Positions 44,639 to 52,656 of a stretch of DNA of 64,000 nt are shown here, piece by piece. Location of the stretch: NCBI GenBank assembly GCA_023450935.1, contig JAEXGH010000016.1:151863-215862 (forward strand), read 5' to 3'. The translations under genes were made by a program, and so were the position numbers. Source of the DNA: Verrucomicrobiota bacterium (GTDB taxonomy: Bacteria; Verrucomicrobiota; Verrucomicrobiia; Opitutales; Intestinicryptomonadaceae). Positions within the stretch are counted from its first letter, which is position 1. Each line of letters begins with the position of its first letter. The notes beneath the pieces were generated by a model. The model searched no databases, was not told the DNA's origin, and saw nothing but the letters and a program-made list of their open reading frames with translations.

Positions 44639-44995
44639 ATGTATCAAATAACATTCAGCCCACAAAGTCTGGCGGAGTTAGAAAAAATCGACAAGCGAGC
44701 GCAGCTGGAAATTGTCGATTCCTTCGGGACTCTGACGAAAGAGGACATCGAAAGCGGCCTTCCCGAAATAGGGAAAATACACCGCGGCAACAAGGTTTTC
44801 TACCGTCTGCGCGTAGGCGACTACCGCATTTATTTCGAAATTCTCGATCAGCAAAAAACCCTGCACGCCCACTATATACTGCACCAGCATACGCTGGCCG
44901 ACTTCGTGTTCAGGGTGAAGCTCCCGTTCAAGGAGGAGACCATGCTGGAGCAGGAGGACAACTTCTGGAAATATTTGGAATCGCTGAAAAAATGA
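44639..44995 (+). CDS. RelE/ParE-superfamily protein without a neighbouring antitoxin
   Basis: 118 aa. N-terminal YQITFSPQSLAELEKIDKRA and then GKIHRGNKVFYRLRVGDYRI followed by YFEIL resemble the RelE/ParE toxin fold (beta strands with the RVGDYRIYFEI signature). About 30 residues extend past the usual end (FKEETMLEQEDNFWKYLE). No antitoxin-like gene lies on either side, and the stop overlaps the pssA start (ATGA), which argues for a housekeeping or regulatory job. Strong AAGGA before the ATG at 44639. Toxicity is not implied by this alone. Confidence 0.75.
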   Translation: MYQITFSPQSLAELEKIDKRAQLEIVDSFGTLTKEDIESGLPEIGKIHRGNKVFYRLRVGDYRIYFEILDQQKTLHAHYILHQHTLADFVFRVKLPFKEETMLEQEDNFWKYLESLKK

Positions 44996-45927
44996 AACAA
45001 CAAAAGCTTTGGAGCAACGTCCATCAGGCGAGTAAAATCTACATTCTGCCGAACGCGTTTACGGCGGGCAATCTGTTTTTCGGGTTTCTGTCGATAATCC
45101 TGTGCATACAGGGGAAATTCAACGCGGCGTCGCAGGACAGGGCGATTGACGTTCTGGCGCAGCTTATAACGCAGTCGAGCGCGTTTGCGCAAACCGACGC
45201 GATAGGCTCGGGCAAGGGATACTATCTGCTTGCGATAATCTGCATTCTGATGTCGTTTTTGTGCGACGCATTCGACGGACGCGTCGCGCGCGCAAGCGGG
45301 AAACTATCGCTTTTCGGCAAGGAATTCGATTCGCTCGCCGACAGTGTTTCGTTCGGGATAGCCCCGTGCATTCTGATGTATTTTCTCATATTAAGCCCGA
45401 GCGACGACATGGGCTCTGCGATGAAGTCGCTTGTGCGCAGCACGGGTTGGCTTATAGGCTTCATATTTATGCTGTGCGCGGCCATAAGATTGGGCCGTTT
45501 CAACGTGTTGACCAATCCGTATATCGACGGGCACGAAAAATACGAAATGGGAGATTTTTCCGGACTTCCCGCGCCAGCGGCGGCGGGGGCTGTGGCGTCG
45601 ATTGCGCTTACAATGCTCAGCTTCAACCTCACGGCGTTTATGCCGATTTTGATACCGCTTATGCTGCTGATTTCGTGGTTTATGATTAGCAACATTCCGT
45701 ATCCGTCGTTCAAGCACATAAACTGGACCACCAGCACAAAATTCCGCTCTTTCGTGGCGATTGTAGTGTGCGTGTTGCTGATTATATATTTCAGGGACTA
45801 CAGCTTTGCCATCATCTTCTTGGTATACGTTTTCTATCCCCCGATAAAATACCTGCCGCGCGCAAAACGCATTATAGCCTACAAAATCAAGAAGACCAAA
45901 AAGGCGCGCCAAACCGCCAAGCGATAG
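44992..45927 (+). CDS. pssA: CDP-diacylglycerol-serine O-phosphatidyltransferase
   Basis: Makes phosphatidylserine, the precursor of phosphatidylethanolamine. 311 aa, integral inner-membrane. CDP-alcohol phosphotransferase motif in DAFDGRVARASGKLSLFGKE (D-G-x2-A-R-x8-G-x3-D-x3-D, completed by FDSLAD). Eight or so hydrophobic helices follow. The ATG at 44992 sits inside the stop of the RelE-fold gene, giving MKQQKLWSNVHQ; the frame stays open upstream to 44605 but that stretch is a different frame of the toxin-like gene. Basic Lys/Arg-rich C-terminus. Confidence 0.92.
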   Translation: MKQQKLWSNVHQASKIYILPNAFTAGNLFFGFLSIILCIQGKFNAASQDRAIDVLAQLITQSSAFAQTDAIGSGKGYYLLAIICILMSFLCDAFDGRVARASGKLSLFGKEFDSLADSVSFGIAPCILMYFLILSPSDDMGSAMKSLVRSTGWLIGFIFMLCAAIRLGRFNVLTNPYIDGHEKYEMGDFSGLPAPAAAGAVASIALTMLSFNLTAFMPILIPLMLLISWFMISNIPYPSFKHINWTTSTKFRSFVAIVVCVLLIIYFRDYSFAIIFLVYVFYPPIKYLPRAKRIIAYKIKKTKKARQTAKR

Positions 45928-45937
45928 TTCCGAACAA

Positions 45938-45976
45938 AACGCGCCGAATACGCATCGACAAAACGGCGCGTTTTTT
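45938..45976 (+). terminator. Terminator after pssA
   Basis: AACGCGCCG (45938-45946) and CGGCGCGTT (45964-45972) with a 17-base loop, followed by TTTT. The stem is nine perfect pairs. Confidence 0.8.
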
Positions 45977-46001
45977 ATGCTCTAAAAATCCGATTTTACA
46001 A

Positions 46002-47291
46002 ATGGAAAAACTCCCATACGCGATTCTTTTTCTAACTTTTTCCGCGCTCCTTGCCGCGGGGCGGACGCAAGCCGAAACTCCCGCCTCCGCGCCGCAAAAA
46101 AACGACGCGCCCGAGGCGTTCGTTTTCGCCACGCGCCAAAATAAAAATCTCGACTTTGTAGCGTGCGTGCCGCCCAACAGGCTGGCGATTTCTTCGGCAT
46201 ACAAAATCTACAGGAACGAGTACATCACCGTTTTCGCCGTTCTCGCAAAAATCGCCGGAGCGGACTGCAAGTATGATTTCGTATATTCGCTCCGCATGAT
46301 TGCGCCCGACGGCTCCAAAGACGACGTCATAAAAAACAAGCGCATTGAGGGGAGGCTCGCGCAAAGGAAAGAATTGTTGTTTTTGACCGACACGCTTTAT
46401 TTGATGTTCGAAAATTCCGACGCGCTGGGCGAATACAAATTCGAGATTGACGTGAAAACGCCCGACGGGCGCGCAATCTGCGAAAAGACGCATAAAATAG
46501 TTCTGGCAAACCCAGATTTCGCAGCGGAAAAATTCGAAACGCCGAAAGACTTTTTTGCGGCTCTGCAAAAATATTCCGAAGACGCCGCGCCCGAAAGGCT
46601 CTACTGGCTTTTCAAATCGGAACAGGCAAACATCGTCTCAAAGCGCGGCGGAGTCAACAAAACAATGCTCGTGTTTTTCAGGGAGGCGTTCAGGCCAAAG
46701 CCGTTTCTGCTCGAAAAGCTGGCGGCGGAATTCGACGCGGCGTCGGAGCGCGAAAGGCAGAACGCAATTCTGCTGTTTGCGTCGCTCGGCGAATTGAAGA
46801 AGCTTGACGGGAAGAGGTTGTCGGACTCGGAAAAAAGCCTAAAAGACGTGTCGTTCAGCGCGCTGGCGGCAATAAATTCGCCCTATGAAAAACCGTTTTC
46901 GGCGGGCTCGTTCGACATGCTTTGGGGCGAATTCTACGCGAAGGGCAACTACGCGCCCATCGAAAAAATAATGTCGTTTTTCGCGCATGAAAAGTCGGCG
47001 CGGGCGTTCTTGGACGCGCTCGAAAACGGAACGCACAAACAGCTCGACAAAAAAACGACGCTCGAGGCCGCCGAATTTTTCTCGGCGACGTATTCGGTTT
47101 TGCGCAACATAAAAACGCGGGCAACGGCGTATGTCGATTTCTATATCTTAAAACACCCGTCCGAATTCCCCGCGGGAAAAGTAAAGCGCAACTTCGATTT
47201 GTGCGTTGAGTATCTCAAGTTCAAAACGGAAAGCGCGCGCAAAGCGGCGGCGGGAAAGGCGGCTGCGGCAAAGGCAAAAGCGGAAAAGTAG
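46002..47291 (+). CDS. Secreted protein of unknown function with Lys/Ala-rich tail
   Basis: 429 aa. Signal peptide (MEKLPYAILFLTFSALLAAG). Residues about 40-170 look beta-rich (Ig-like, for example FEIDVKTPDGRAICEKTHK). The rest is helical and hydrophilic (SEKSLKDVSFSALAAINSPY), and the last 25 residues are nearly all Lys and Ala (ARKAAAGKAAAAKAKAEK), histone-H1-like. No family recognised. Start at 46002 is the first ATG that gives a signal peptide, after the pssA terminator. The gene is followed directly by hpt. Confidence 0.6.
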   Translation: MEKLPYAILFLTFSALLAAGRTQAETPASAPQKNDAPEAFVFATRQNKNLDFVACVPPNRLAISSAYKIYRNEYITVFAVLAKIAGADCKYDFVYSLRMIAPDGSKDDVIKNKRIEGRLAQRKELLFLTDTLYLMFENSDALGEYKFEIDVKTPDGRAICEKTHKIVLANPDFAAEKFETPKDFFAALQKYSEDAAPERLYWLFKSEQANIVSKRGGVNKTMLVFFREAFRPKPFLLEKLAAEFDAASERERQNAILLFASLGELKKLDGKRLSDSEKSLKDVSFSALAAINSPYEKPFSAGSFDMLWGEFYAKGNYAPIEKIMSFFAHEKSARAFLDALENGTHKQLDKKTTLEAAEFFSATYSVLRNIKTRATAYVDFYILKHPSEFPAGKVKRNFDLCVEYLKFKTESARKAAAGKAAAAKAKAEK

Positions 47292-47292
47292 T

Positions 47293-47826
47293 ATGGAAAG
47301 CCGCGTATTGTTCACCGAAGACGAAATCCGCGCGCGCGTGAAAACGCTCGGGCGCGAAGTTGCGCAATGGGCACAATCGGGCGGGGGGAACACGGAGGAA
47401 GACGTCTGCATGCTCTGGCTCGCGGAGGGTGCGTTCGTTTTCGCCGCCGACTTGGCGCGCGCAATCGACTGCGACATACGCGTGCGCTCGGTGCGCGCTT
47501 CGTCCTACGGAAACGCTTTCAAAAGCTCGGGAACTGTTTCGGTAAACGCCGATTTTTCCGAATACAAAAACATGCGCGTGCTTGTTGTAGACGACATTTT
47601 CGACACCGGTAGAACGCTTGCGGAAATTTCCCGCCGCCTTTTAAATGAGGGCGCGGCGGAAATAAAAACCTGCGTTATGCTCAAAAAAAACACGCGCGAA
47701 AAACGGAATTTTCCGCCGCCCGATTTCTTCGGGTTCGAAATCCCCGACGAATACGTTTTCGGTTACGGGCTCGACGCCGCGGAAAAATTCAGAAACCTTC
47801 CGGACATAAGATTCTACAAGGATTAA
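47293..47826 (+). CDS. hpt: Purine phosphoribosyltransferase (hypoxanthine type)
   Basis: Salvages hypoxanthine or guanine with PRPP. 177 aa, typical. MESRVLFTEDEIRARVKTL is the usual opening, SSYGNAFKSSGTV the flexible loop, and VLVVDDIFDTGRTLAEI the PRPP-binding motif (two Asp around residue 99). FFGFEIPDEYVFGYGLDAAE and FRNLPDI close the fold. The start at 47293, one base after the previous stop, is preferred over 47206, which would read the Lys/Ala-rich tail in another frame. Confidence 0.93.
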   Translation: MESRVLFTEDEIRARVKTLGREVAQWAQSGGGNTEEDVCMLWLAEGAFVFAADLARAIDCDIRVRSVRASSYGNAFKSSGTVSVNADFSEYKNMRVLVVDDIFDTGRTLAEISRRLLNEGAAEIKTCVMLKKNTREKRNFPPPDFFGFEIPDEYVFGYGLDAAEKFRNLPDIRFYKD

Positions 47827-47830
47827 CACA

Positions 47831-48661
47831 ATGAAAATAGGCTCGCACATATCGTTTTCAAAAGGCTACAGACAGATGGCCGAAGACGCGCTCTCCATAG
47901 GCGCAAACGTGTTCCAGTATTTCAGCAGAAACCCGCGCGGCGGCAAAATGAAGGACTTCGACGCCGACGACGCCCGAGAAATGCTGCAAATTACCTCACG
48001 CAACAACTTCGGCCCGTTTCTCGTGCACGCGCCGTATGTATACAACCCCTGCGCCGCCGACGAAAGCCTGCGCGATTTCGCAAAAACCGCAATGCGCGAA
48101 GACCTGCAACGCCAGCAGCAAATACCCGATAGCCTGTATGTGTTCCACCCCGGAAGCCACGTAGGACAGGGCGCGGACACGGGCGCGCAAAAAATCGCCG
48201 AAGTTCTCGACGCCGTTTTCTTCGACGGATTGCGAACTACGATACTGCTCGAAACAATGTCGGGCAAGGGCACCGAGATGGGGCGTTCGTTCGAAGAGCT
48301 TGCCGACATAATTTCGCGCGCAAAATGCGGCGGAAAACTCGGCGTGTGCTTCGATACCTGCCACACATTCTCGGCGGGCTACGACATTGTAAACGACCTC
48401 GACGGCGTGCTCGAACATTTCGACGCAACGCTCGGGTTGACGCGTCTGAAAGCTATACACCTCAACGATAGCATGACGCCCTTCGGCGCGCGCAAAGACC
48501 GCCACGCACGCATAGGAGAGGGCGAAATAGGGTTGGAGGCAATAACGCGCATAATAAACCACCCGAAGCTGCGCGACCTGCCTTTCTACCTCGAAACCCC
48601 GAATGAACCGGACGGATACGCGCGCGAAATAGCACTGCTTCGGGGGAAATGCGAAAAATAA
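47831..48661 (+). CDS. nfo: Endonuclease IV (AP endonuclease)
   Basis: Cuts 5' of abasic sites. 276 aa. MKIGSHISFSKGYRQMAEDA, NVFQYFSRNPRG, FLVHAPYVYNPC, FHPGSHVGQG, LLETMSGKGTEMG, GVCFDTCHTFSAGYDI and IHLNDS with HARIGEGEIG are the trinuclear zinc and core motifs of Nfo. Followed directly (1 base) by a 3-methyladenine glycosylase, so glycosylase and AP endonuclease form a base-excision-repair pair. Confidence 0.96.
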   Translation: MKIGSHISFSKGYRQMAEDALSIGANVFQYFSRNPRGGKMKDFDADDAREMLQITSRNNFGPFLVHAPYVYNPCAADESLRDFAKTAMREDLQRQQQIPDSLYVFHPGSHVGQGADTGAQKIAEVLDAVFFDGLRTTILLETMSGKGTEMGRSFEELADIISRAKCGGKLGVCFDTCHTFSAGYDIVNDLDGVLEHFDATLGLTRLKAIHLNDSMTPFGARKDRHARIGEGEIGLEAITRIINHPKLRDLPFYLETPNEPDGYAREIALLRGKCEK

Positions 48662-49249
48662 ATGTATTACAAAATCACAAAAAACGCCGTCGAACATCTT
48701 TCGAAAGCCGACCCGAAGCTGGGGGATTTCATAAAAAAGCGCGGCGAGGTCAGGCGGGAGATGTTCGCCGACGCGTTCGAGTGCTTCGTCGGCACGATAG
48801 CCGCGCAACAAATTGCGGGCGCGGCGGCGGCGAAAATTTTCGCGCGCATAAGAGACGAAGCGGGCGGCAAAGCCGACGCGCAAAAAATACTGGCATTAGG
48901 CGCGGAACGCCTGCGCGCCTGCGGGCTTTCGGCGACGAAGGTCGCGTGCGTTTTGGGCGTGGCTGCCGAAGCTGCGCGCGGACGGTTCGACTTCGAAAAA
49001 CTCGCCCTCGCCGACGAATCCGAACTTGCCAAAGCCCTGCTTAAAATCAGGGGAGTGGGCAACTGGACTGTCGAAATGATGTCGATTTTCGCGTTCGGCA
49101 AAAGCGATGTTTTCAGCACAAAGGACTTCGGCGTCAGAAAGGGTTTTAGCAGACTGCACGACATCTCCGAAATTTCCGAATACAAAAAGCTCTACAGCCC
49201 GTTCGGAACGGCGGCGTCAATCTACATGTGGGAGTTGGCAAAAGATTGA
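48662..49249 (+). CDS. HhH-GPD DNA glycosylase (3-methyladenine type)
   Basis: 195 aa. Helix-hairpin-helix IRGVGNWTVEMMSIFAF followed by FSTKDFGVRKGF with the catalytic Asp in the GPD position. FVGTIAAQQIAGAAAAKIFA and ACGLSATKVACVLGVA are typical of AlkA-like and MagIII-like excision enzymes. It lacks the C-terminal iron-sulfur cysteines of endonuclease III, so it removes alkylated bases. Immediately downstream of nfo in the same operon. Confidence 0.9.
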   Translation: MYYKITKNAVEHLSKADPKLGDFIKKRGEVRREMFADAFECFVGTIAAQQIAGAAAAKIFARIRDEAGGKADAQKILALGAERLRACGLSATKVACVLGVAAEAARGRFDFEKLALADESELAKALLKIRGVGNWTVEMMSIFAFGKSDVFSTKDFGVRKGFSRLHDISEISEYKKLYSPFGTAASIYMWELAKD

Positions 49250-49305
49250 CTTTTGCGGCGTTTGCCGCCATAAGTTTTTTGCAACTTTGTAAACGCTGCA
49301 AACGT

Positions 49306-49311
49306 TATAAT
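49306..49311 (+). promoter_or_regulatory. Candidate -10 box of the efflux operon
   Basis: A perfect TATAAT, followed 20 bases later by the ATG at 49332, with GGGAGGA (49319-49325) as a strong ribosome binding site. The -35 region is weak (AACTTT at the 17-base spacing). A GCGGC-GTTT-GCCGC hairpin (49255-49268) before it may end the nfo operon. Confidence 0.5.
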
Positions 49312-49331
49312 ACAAATCGGGAGGAATTTTT

Positions 49332-50618
49332 ATGAAAAAAATTGCAATATTACTATGTATCGCGGCGGTAGCCGCGGGGGGATATTTCGCGTTCTTCGGC
49401 CAAACGCAGCAACAGATTGCGTTCAAGACGGCGAAAGTCGAACGCGGAGACGTTGTCAGACAAATAGAGGCCACGGGCACGGTAGAGCCCGAGGACTTGG
49501 TTGATGTGGGCGCGCGCGTTTCGGGCGAAATAGTGTCGTTCGGCAAAGACAAAAACGGCGCGGAGCTTGATTTCGGCTCGGTAGTAAAAGAGGGCGACAT
49601 TATGGCCCTCATAGACGACAAAATTCCGCAGACAAACCTCCAGCAGGCAAAGGCCAATCTCCAGCAGGCAAAGGCGAACCTCTCCCAAGCGCGCGCCGAC
49701 CTTCTCGTGAAGGAGGCTGCGGCGAGAAAAGCCGAGCGCGACTGGAAACGTGCCGAAACGCTCGGAGTCTCCGAGGCACTCTCGCAGGCCACATTTGACG
49801 ACTATCTTTCCACTTGGGAAAAGGCAACCGCCGAAGTAGCTTCGGCAAAGGCAAAAATACTTTCGGCCGAGGCGTCGATTTCTTATTCGCAGGCGTCGCT
49901 TGAAACGGCGCAGAGAAACCTCGAATACTGCGTTATCAAAGCTCCCGTTGACGGCGTAATAATTTCGCGCGAAGTAAACGTCGGGCAGACGGTCGTTTCA
50001 AGCATGAACGCAAGCAGCCTGTTTTTGCTGGCAAAAGACCTCAAAAAAATGGAGGTGTGGGCGTCGGTAAACGAGGCCGACATCGCCAACATAAAAGTGG
50101 GGCAGCCCGTAAAGTTCAATGTAGACGCCCGCCCGAGGGAGTCGTTCGACGGCAAGGTCGGGAAAATCCGCCTGAACGCGACGATGTCGCAAAACGTGGT
50201 CACATACATTGTGGAGGTTGTAGCCGACAACTCCGACGGCCGCCTTATGCCGTATCTGACGGCTAATTTGTATTTCGAAGTAAGCAGGCAGAAAGACGCG
50301 CTGTTTGTGCCCAATGCCGCGTTGCGCTGGAAACCCTCGCGCGAGCTGGTCGCCGAAGACGTAGACTTCGACAACCTCCCGCAAGCCCGCCGCGTGTGGG
50401 TGGAAAACGGCGCGGGGAAAGTGCGCCCCGTGGAAGTCAAAGTCCTGCTCAACAACGACTCCGTAAGCGCGATTGAAGCCCCGCTCAAGGAGGGCGACGG
50501 CGTGGTTGTCGGCGTGGACGAATCGGTCTCGGCAAAGACCGCGAACGCAAACCCGTTTATGCCGAAAATGCCGACGCGCAAAAAATCGGTAAACTCGTCA
50601 AAAACGGCGCAACAATGA
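49332..50618 (+). CDS. macA: MacA-like periplasmic adaptor (HlyD/RND family)
   Basis: Joins the inner-membrane ABC transporter to the outer-membrane channel. 428 aa with an N-terminal anchor/signal (KKIAILLCIAAVAAGGYFAF). The coiled-coil hairpin includes NLQQAKANLQQAKANLSQA, a near-perfect 7-residue DNA-level repeat at 49624-49679. Lipoyl halves AKVERGDVVRQIEATGTVEPE and YCVIKAPVDGVIISREVNVGQ and the beta-barrel domain (ADIANIKVGQPVKFNVDARP) follow. Overlaps the ATPase gene by 4 bases. Substrate unknown. Confidence 0.93.
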   Translation: MKKIAILLCIAAVAAGGYFAFFGQTQQQIAFKTAKVERGDVVRQIEATGTVEPEDLVDVGARVSGEIVSFGKDKNGAELDFGSVVKEGDIMALIDDKIPQTNLQQAKANLQQAKANLSQARADLLVKEAAARKAERDWKRAETLGVSEALSQATFDDYLSTWEKATAEVASAKAKILSAEASISYSQASLETAQRNLEYCVIKAPVDGVIISREVNVGQTVVSSMNASSLFLLAKDLKKMEVWASVNEADIANIKVGQPVKFNVDARPRESFDGKVGKIRLNATMSQNVVTYIVEVVADNSDGRLMPYLTANLYFEVSRQKDALFVPNAALRWKPSRELVAEDVDFDNLPQARRVWVENGAGKVRPVEVKVLLNNDSVSAIEAPLKEGDGVVVGVDESVSAKTANANPFMPKMPTRKKSVNSSKTAQQ

Positions 50619-51310
50619 GCCTGATAGAGCTGAAAGACATCAGAAAAACCTACGTCATGGGCGACATTCTGCTGCCCGTGCTCAAGGGAGTTTCGCTGAA
50701 AATCGAAAAGGGCGAAATGGTCGCGCTAACGGGCGTTTCGGGCTCGGGCAAAAGCACGCTGATGAACATTCTGGGGTGTCTCGACCGCCCCACTTCGGGC
50801 GAATATTGGCTCGACGGGACGGAGGTTTCGAAGCTCGACAACGACGCCCGCGCCGACATAAGAAACAAGAAAATCGGCTTTGTATTCCAGAATTTCAATC
50901 TGCTTGCGCGCACTACCGCGCTCGAAAACGTGATTATGCCGCTCGGCTATACTGCGGCGCATATGAGCCAAAAACAGATGGAGGCGGCGGGCAAGGCAAT
51001 GCTTGAACGCGTCGGGCTTGCCGACAGAATGGACCACGAGCCTTCGCGCCTTTCGGGCGGGCAGCAGCAGCGCGTAGCAATAGCCCGCGCGCTGGTGAAT
51101 ATGCCAAAAATTCTTTTCGCCGACGAACCGACGGGAAATCTCGACACTAAAATGAGCGAGGAAATCATGCGCCTTTTCCGCGAAATCAACGAAAAAGACG
51201 GCGTAACGGTCGTGCTTGTAACGCACGAAATGGACGTTGCAGAAAGCGCAAAGAGAATAGTAAAACTCAAAGACGGCGAAATATCGTCGGACTATCCCGT
51301 GCAGAAATGA
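50615..51310 (+). CDS. ABC transporter ATPase, MacB/LolD type
   Basis: 231 aa. Walker A GVSGSGKSTLMN (about residues 38-49), Q loop FVFQNFNLL, signature RLSGGQQQRVAIARAL, Walker B ILFADEPTGNLDTKM and the switch His in VLVTHEMDVAE. This is a separate nucleotide-binding subunit, whereas E. coli MacB has it fused to the permease. Linked to both neighbours by 4-base overlaps, so a translationally coupled operon. Confidence 0.95.
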   Translation: MSLIELKDIRKTYVMGDILLPVLKGVSLKIEKGEMVALTGVSGSGKSTLMNILGCLDRPTSGEYWLDGTEVSKLDNDARADIRNKKIGFVFQNFNLLARTTALENVIMPLGYTAAHMSQKQMEAAGKAMLERVGLADRMDHEPSRLSGGQQQRVAIARALVNMPKILFADEPTGNLDTKMSEEIMRLFREINEKDGVTVVLVTHEMDVAESAKRIVKLKDGEISSDYPVQK

Positions 51311-52656
51311 AAAAATACCGCATAATAAAATCGGCGTTAATCGCCATCTGCCGCAACCCGATGCGCACGTTTTTGACAACGCTGGGAATTGTCATCGGTA
51401 TTTCGTCGGTAATAACGCTTATGGAAATAGGCGCGGGCGCGAGGGAGATGATGTCGAAAAACTTCGCGCAAATGGGGGCCAACACAATCCGCGTTTTCCC
51501 CGGAACTGTGGCGCGAAGAGGCGTAAGTTCGGGCGCGGCGTCGTGGGTGAGCCTTACGGTGGCGGACTTGAATGCCATTCTCAAAAACTGCCCGCACGTC
51601 AAGGAGGGCACGCCGTTTTTGTCGGTCAGAGGCCAGATTATCTACGGCGGCAAAAACTGGAGCCCGTATTTCATCAACGGCGTCAACGAAAAATATTTCG
51701 ACATAGGCGGGTGGAAAATAGAAGAGGGCGAACCCTTCACCGCCGGACACGTGCGCCGCGGCGCGAAAGTATGCGTGGTGGGAGAGACAATCGTGCGCGA
51801 ACTCTACGGCGGCGAAAGCCCCGTGGGCAAGGAAATCAGAATACAAAACGTGGTTTTCAAAGTCATAGGCGTGCTAAAAAGCAAGGGCGCAAACATGATG
51901 GGAATGGATCAGGACGACTGCGTTCTTGCGCCGTGGACCGCCGTTAAAATGCGCCTGCGCGGAGCGGGCAGCACGTCGATTAGCGCGGCTTCGACGACGA
52001 CCGTCGTGGGGTCTACCACTTCCGCGACCGACACATACGTCGGCAGTGTAAAATTCTACGCGCCCTCCCTTCCGAATATGCCGCCCGTGCGCTTTTCGAA
52101 TATCGACAGCATAATGCTGCAGACGACGAGCGCGGACGATGTTTACAAGGCTATTTCGGAAGTCGGACAGGCGTTGCGCGTTTCGCACAAGCTCGCGCCC
52201 GAAATAGACGACGACTTCAAAATCAGGGCAATGGCGGAATTCGCCGACATGATGAAGTCGAACGCGGCTACGACAACAAACCTGTTGCTGTGCGTGGCGT
52301 TCATTTCGCTGATTGTAGGCGGCGTGGGCATTATGAACATCATGCTGGTATCGGTGTCGGAGCGCACGCGCGAAATCGGGCTGCGAATGGCGGTCGGTGC
52401 GCGCGGCAGCGACATTCTGCGGCAGTTCCTGATTGAGTCGGTTGTCATATGCCTGTTCGGAGGAATCGTGGGAATTGTTGTTGGACATTTGTTCTCGATA
52501 GTGATGTCGAGTTTTATGGGTTGGCCGGTATCGTTTTCGTATTCGGCCGTTGTGATATCGTTCGGGGTGTCGTCTTTGGTGGGGGTTGTTTTCGGCTACT
52601 ATCCCGCTTGGAAGGCGGCGCGGCTCGATCCAATAGAAGCGTTGCGCTATGAATAA
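51307..52656 (+). CDS. ABC transporter permease, MacB type (FtsX fold)
   Basis: 449 aa. First membrane helix around residues 15-45 (FLTTLGIVIGISSVITLMEI), a large periplasmic MacB-PCD domain (about 50-310), and three C-terminal FtsX-type helices (NLLLCVAFISLIVGGVGIMN, SVVICLFGGIVGIVVGHLF and VVISFGVSSLVGVVFGYYP). Motif ERTREIGLRMAVGARGSDIL is diagnostic. A Ser/Thr-rich insert (STSISAASTTTVVGSTTSATD) at about 215 is unusual. Operates with the ATPase and MacA. Last eight bases overlap the TolC gene. Confidence 0.93.
   Translation: MKKYRIIKSALIAICRNPMRTFLTTLGIVIGISSVITLMEIGAGAREMMSKNFAQMGANTIRVFPGTVARRGVSSGAASWVSLTVADLNAILKNCPHVKEGTPFLSVRGQIIYGGKNWSPYFINGVNEKYFDIGGWKIEEGEPFTAGHVRRGAKVCVVGETIVRELYGGESPVGKEIRIQNVVFKVIGVLKSKGANMMGMDQDDCVLAPWTAVKMRLRGAGSTSISAASTTTVVGSTTSATDTYVGSVKFYAPSLPNMPPVRFSNIDSIMLQTTSADDVYKAISEVGQALRVSHKLAPEIDDDFKIRAMAEFADMMKSNAATTTNLLLCVAFISLIVGGVGIMNIMLVSVSERTREIGLRMAVGARGSDILRQFLIESVVICLFGGIVGIVVGHLFSIVMSSFMGWPVSFSYSAVVISFGVSSLVGVVFGYYPAWKAARLDPIEALRYE

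Noticed and set aside
44605..44991. Long N-terminal extension of pssA
   Set aside because: It reads the RelE-like gene in another frame. The ATG overlapping the previous stop gives a normal pssA start.
44639..44995. Complete toxin-antitoxin module
   Set aside because: No antitoxin-like gene is upstream or downstream; 44501-44638 holds no reading frame of suitable size.
49251..49280. Firm terminator for the nfo-glycosylase operon
   Set aside because: The GCGGC-GTTT-GCCGC stem is only five pairs and its T run begins several bases later, so it is mentioned only under the macA promoter.
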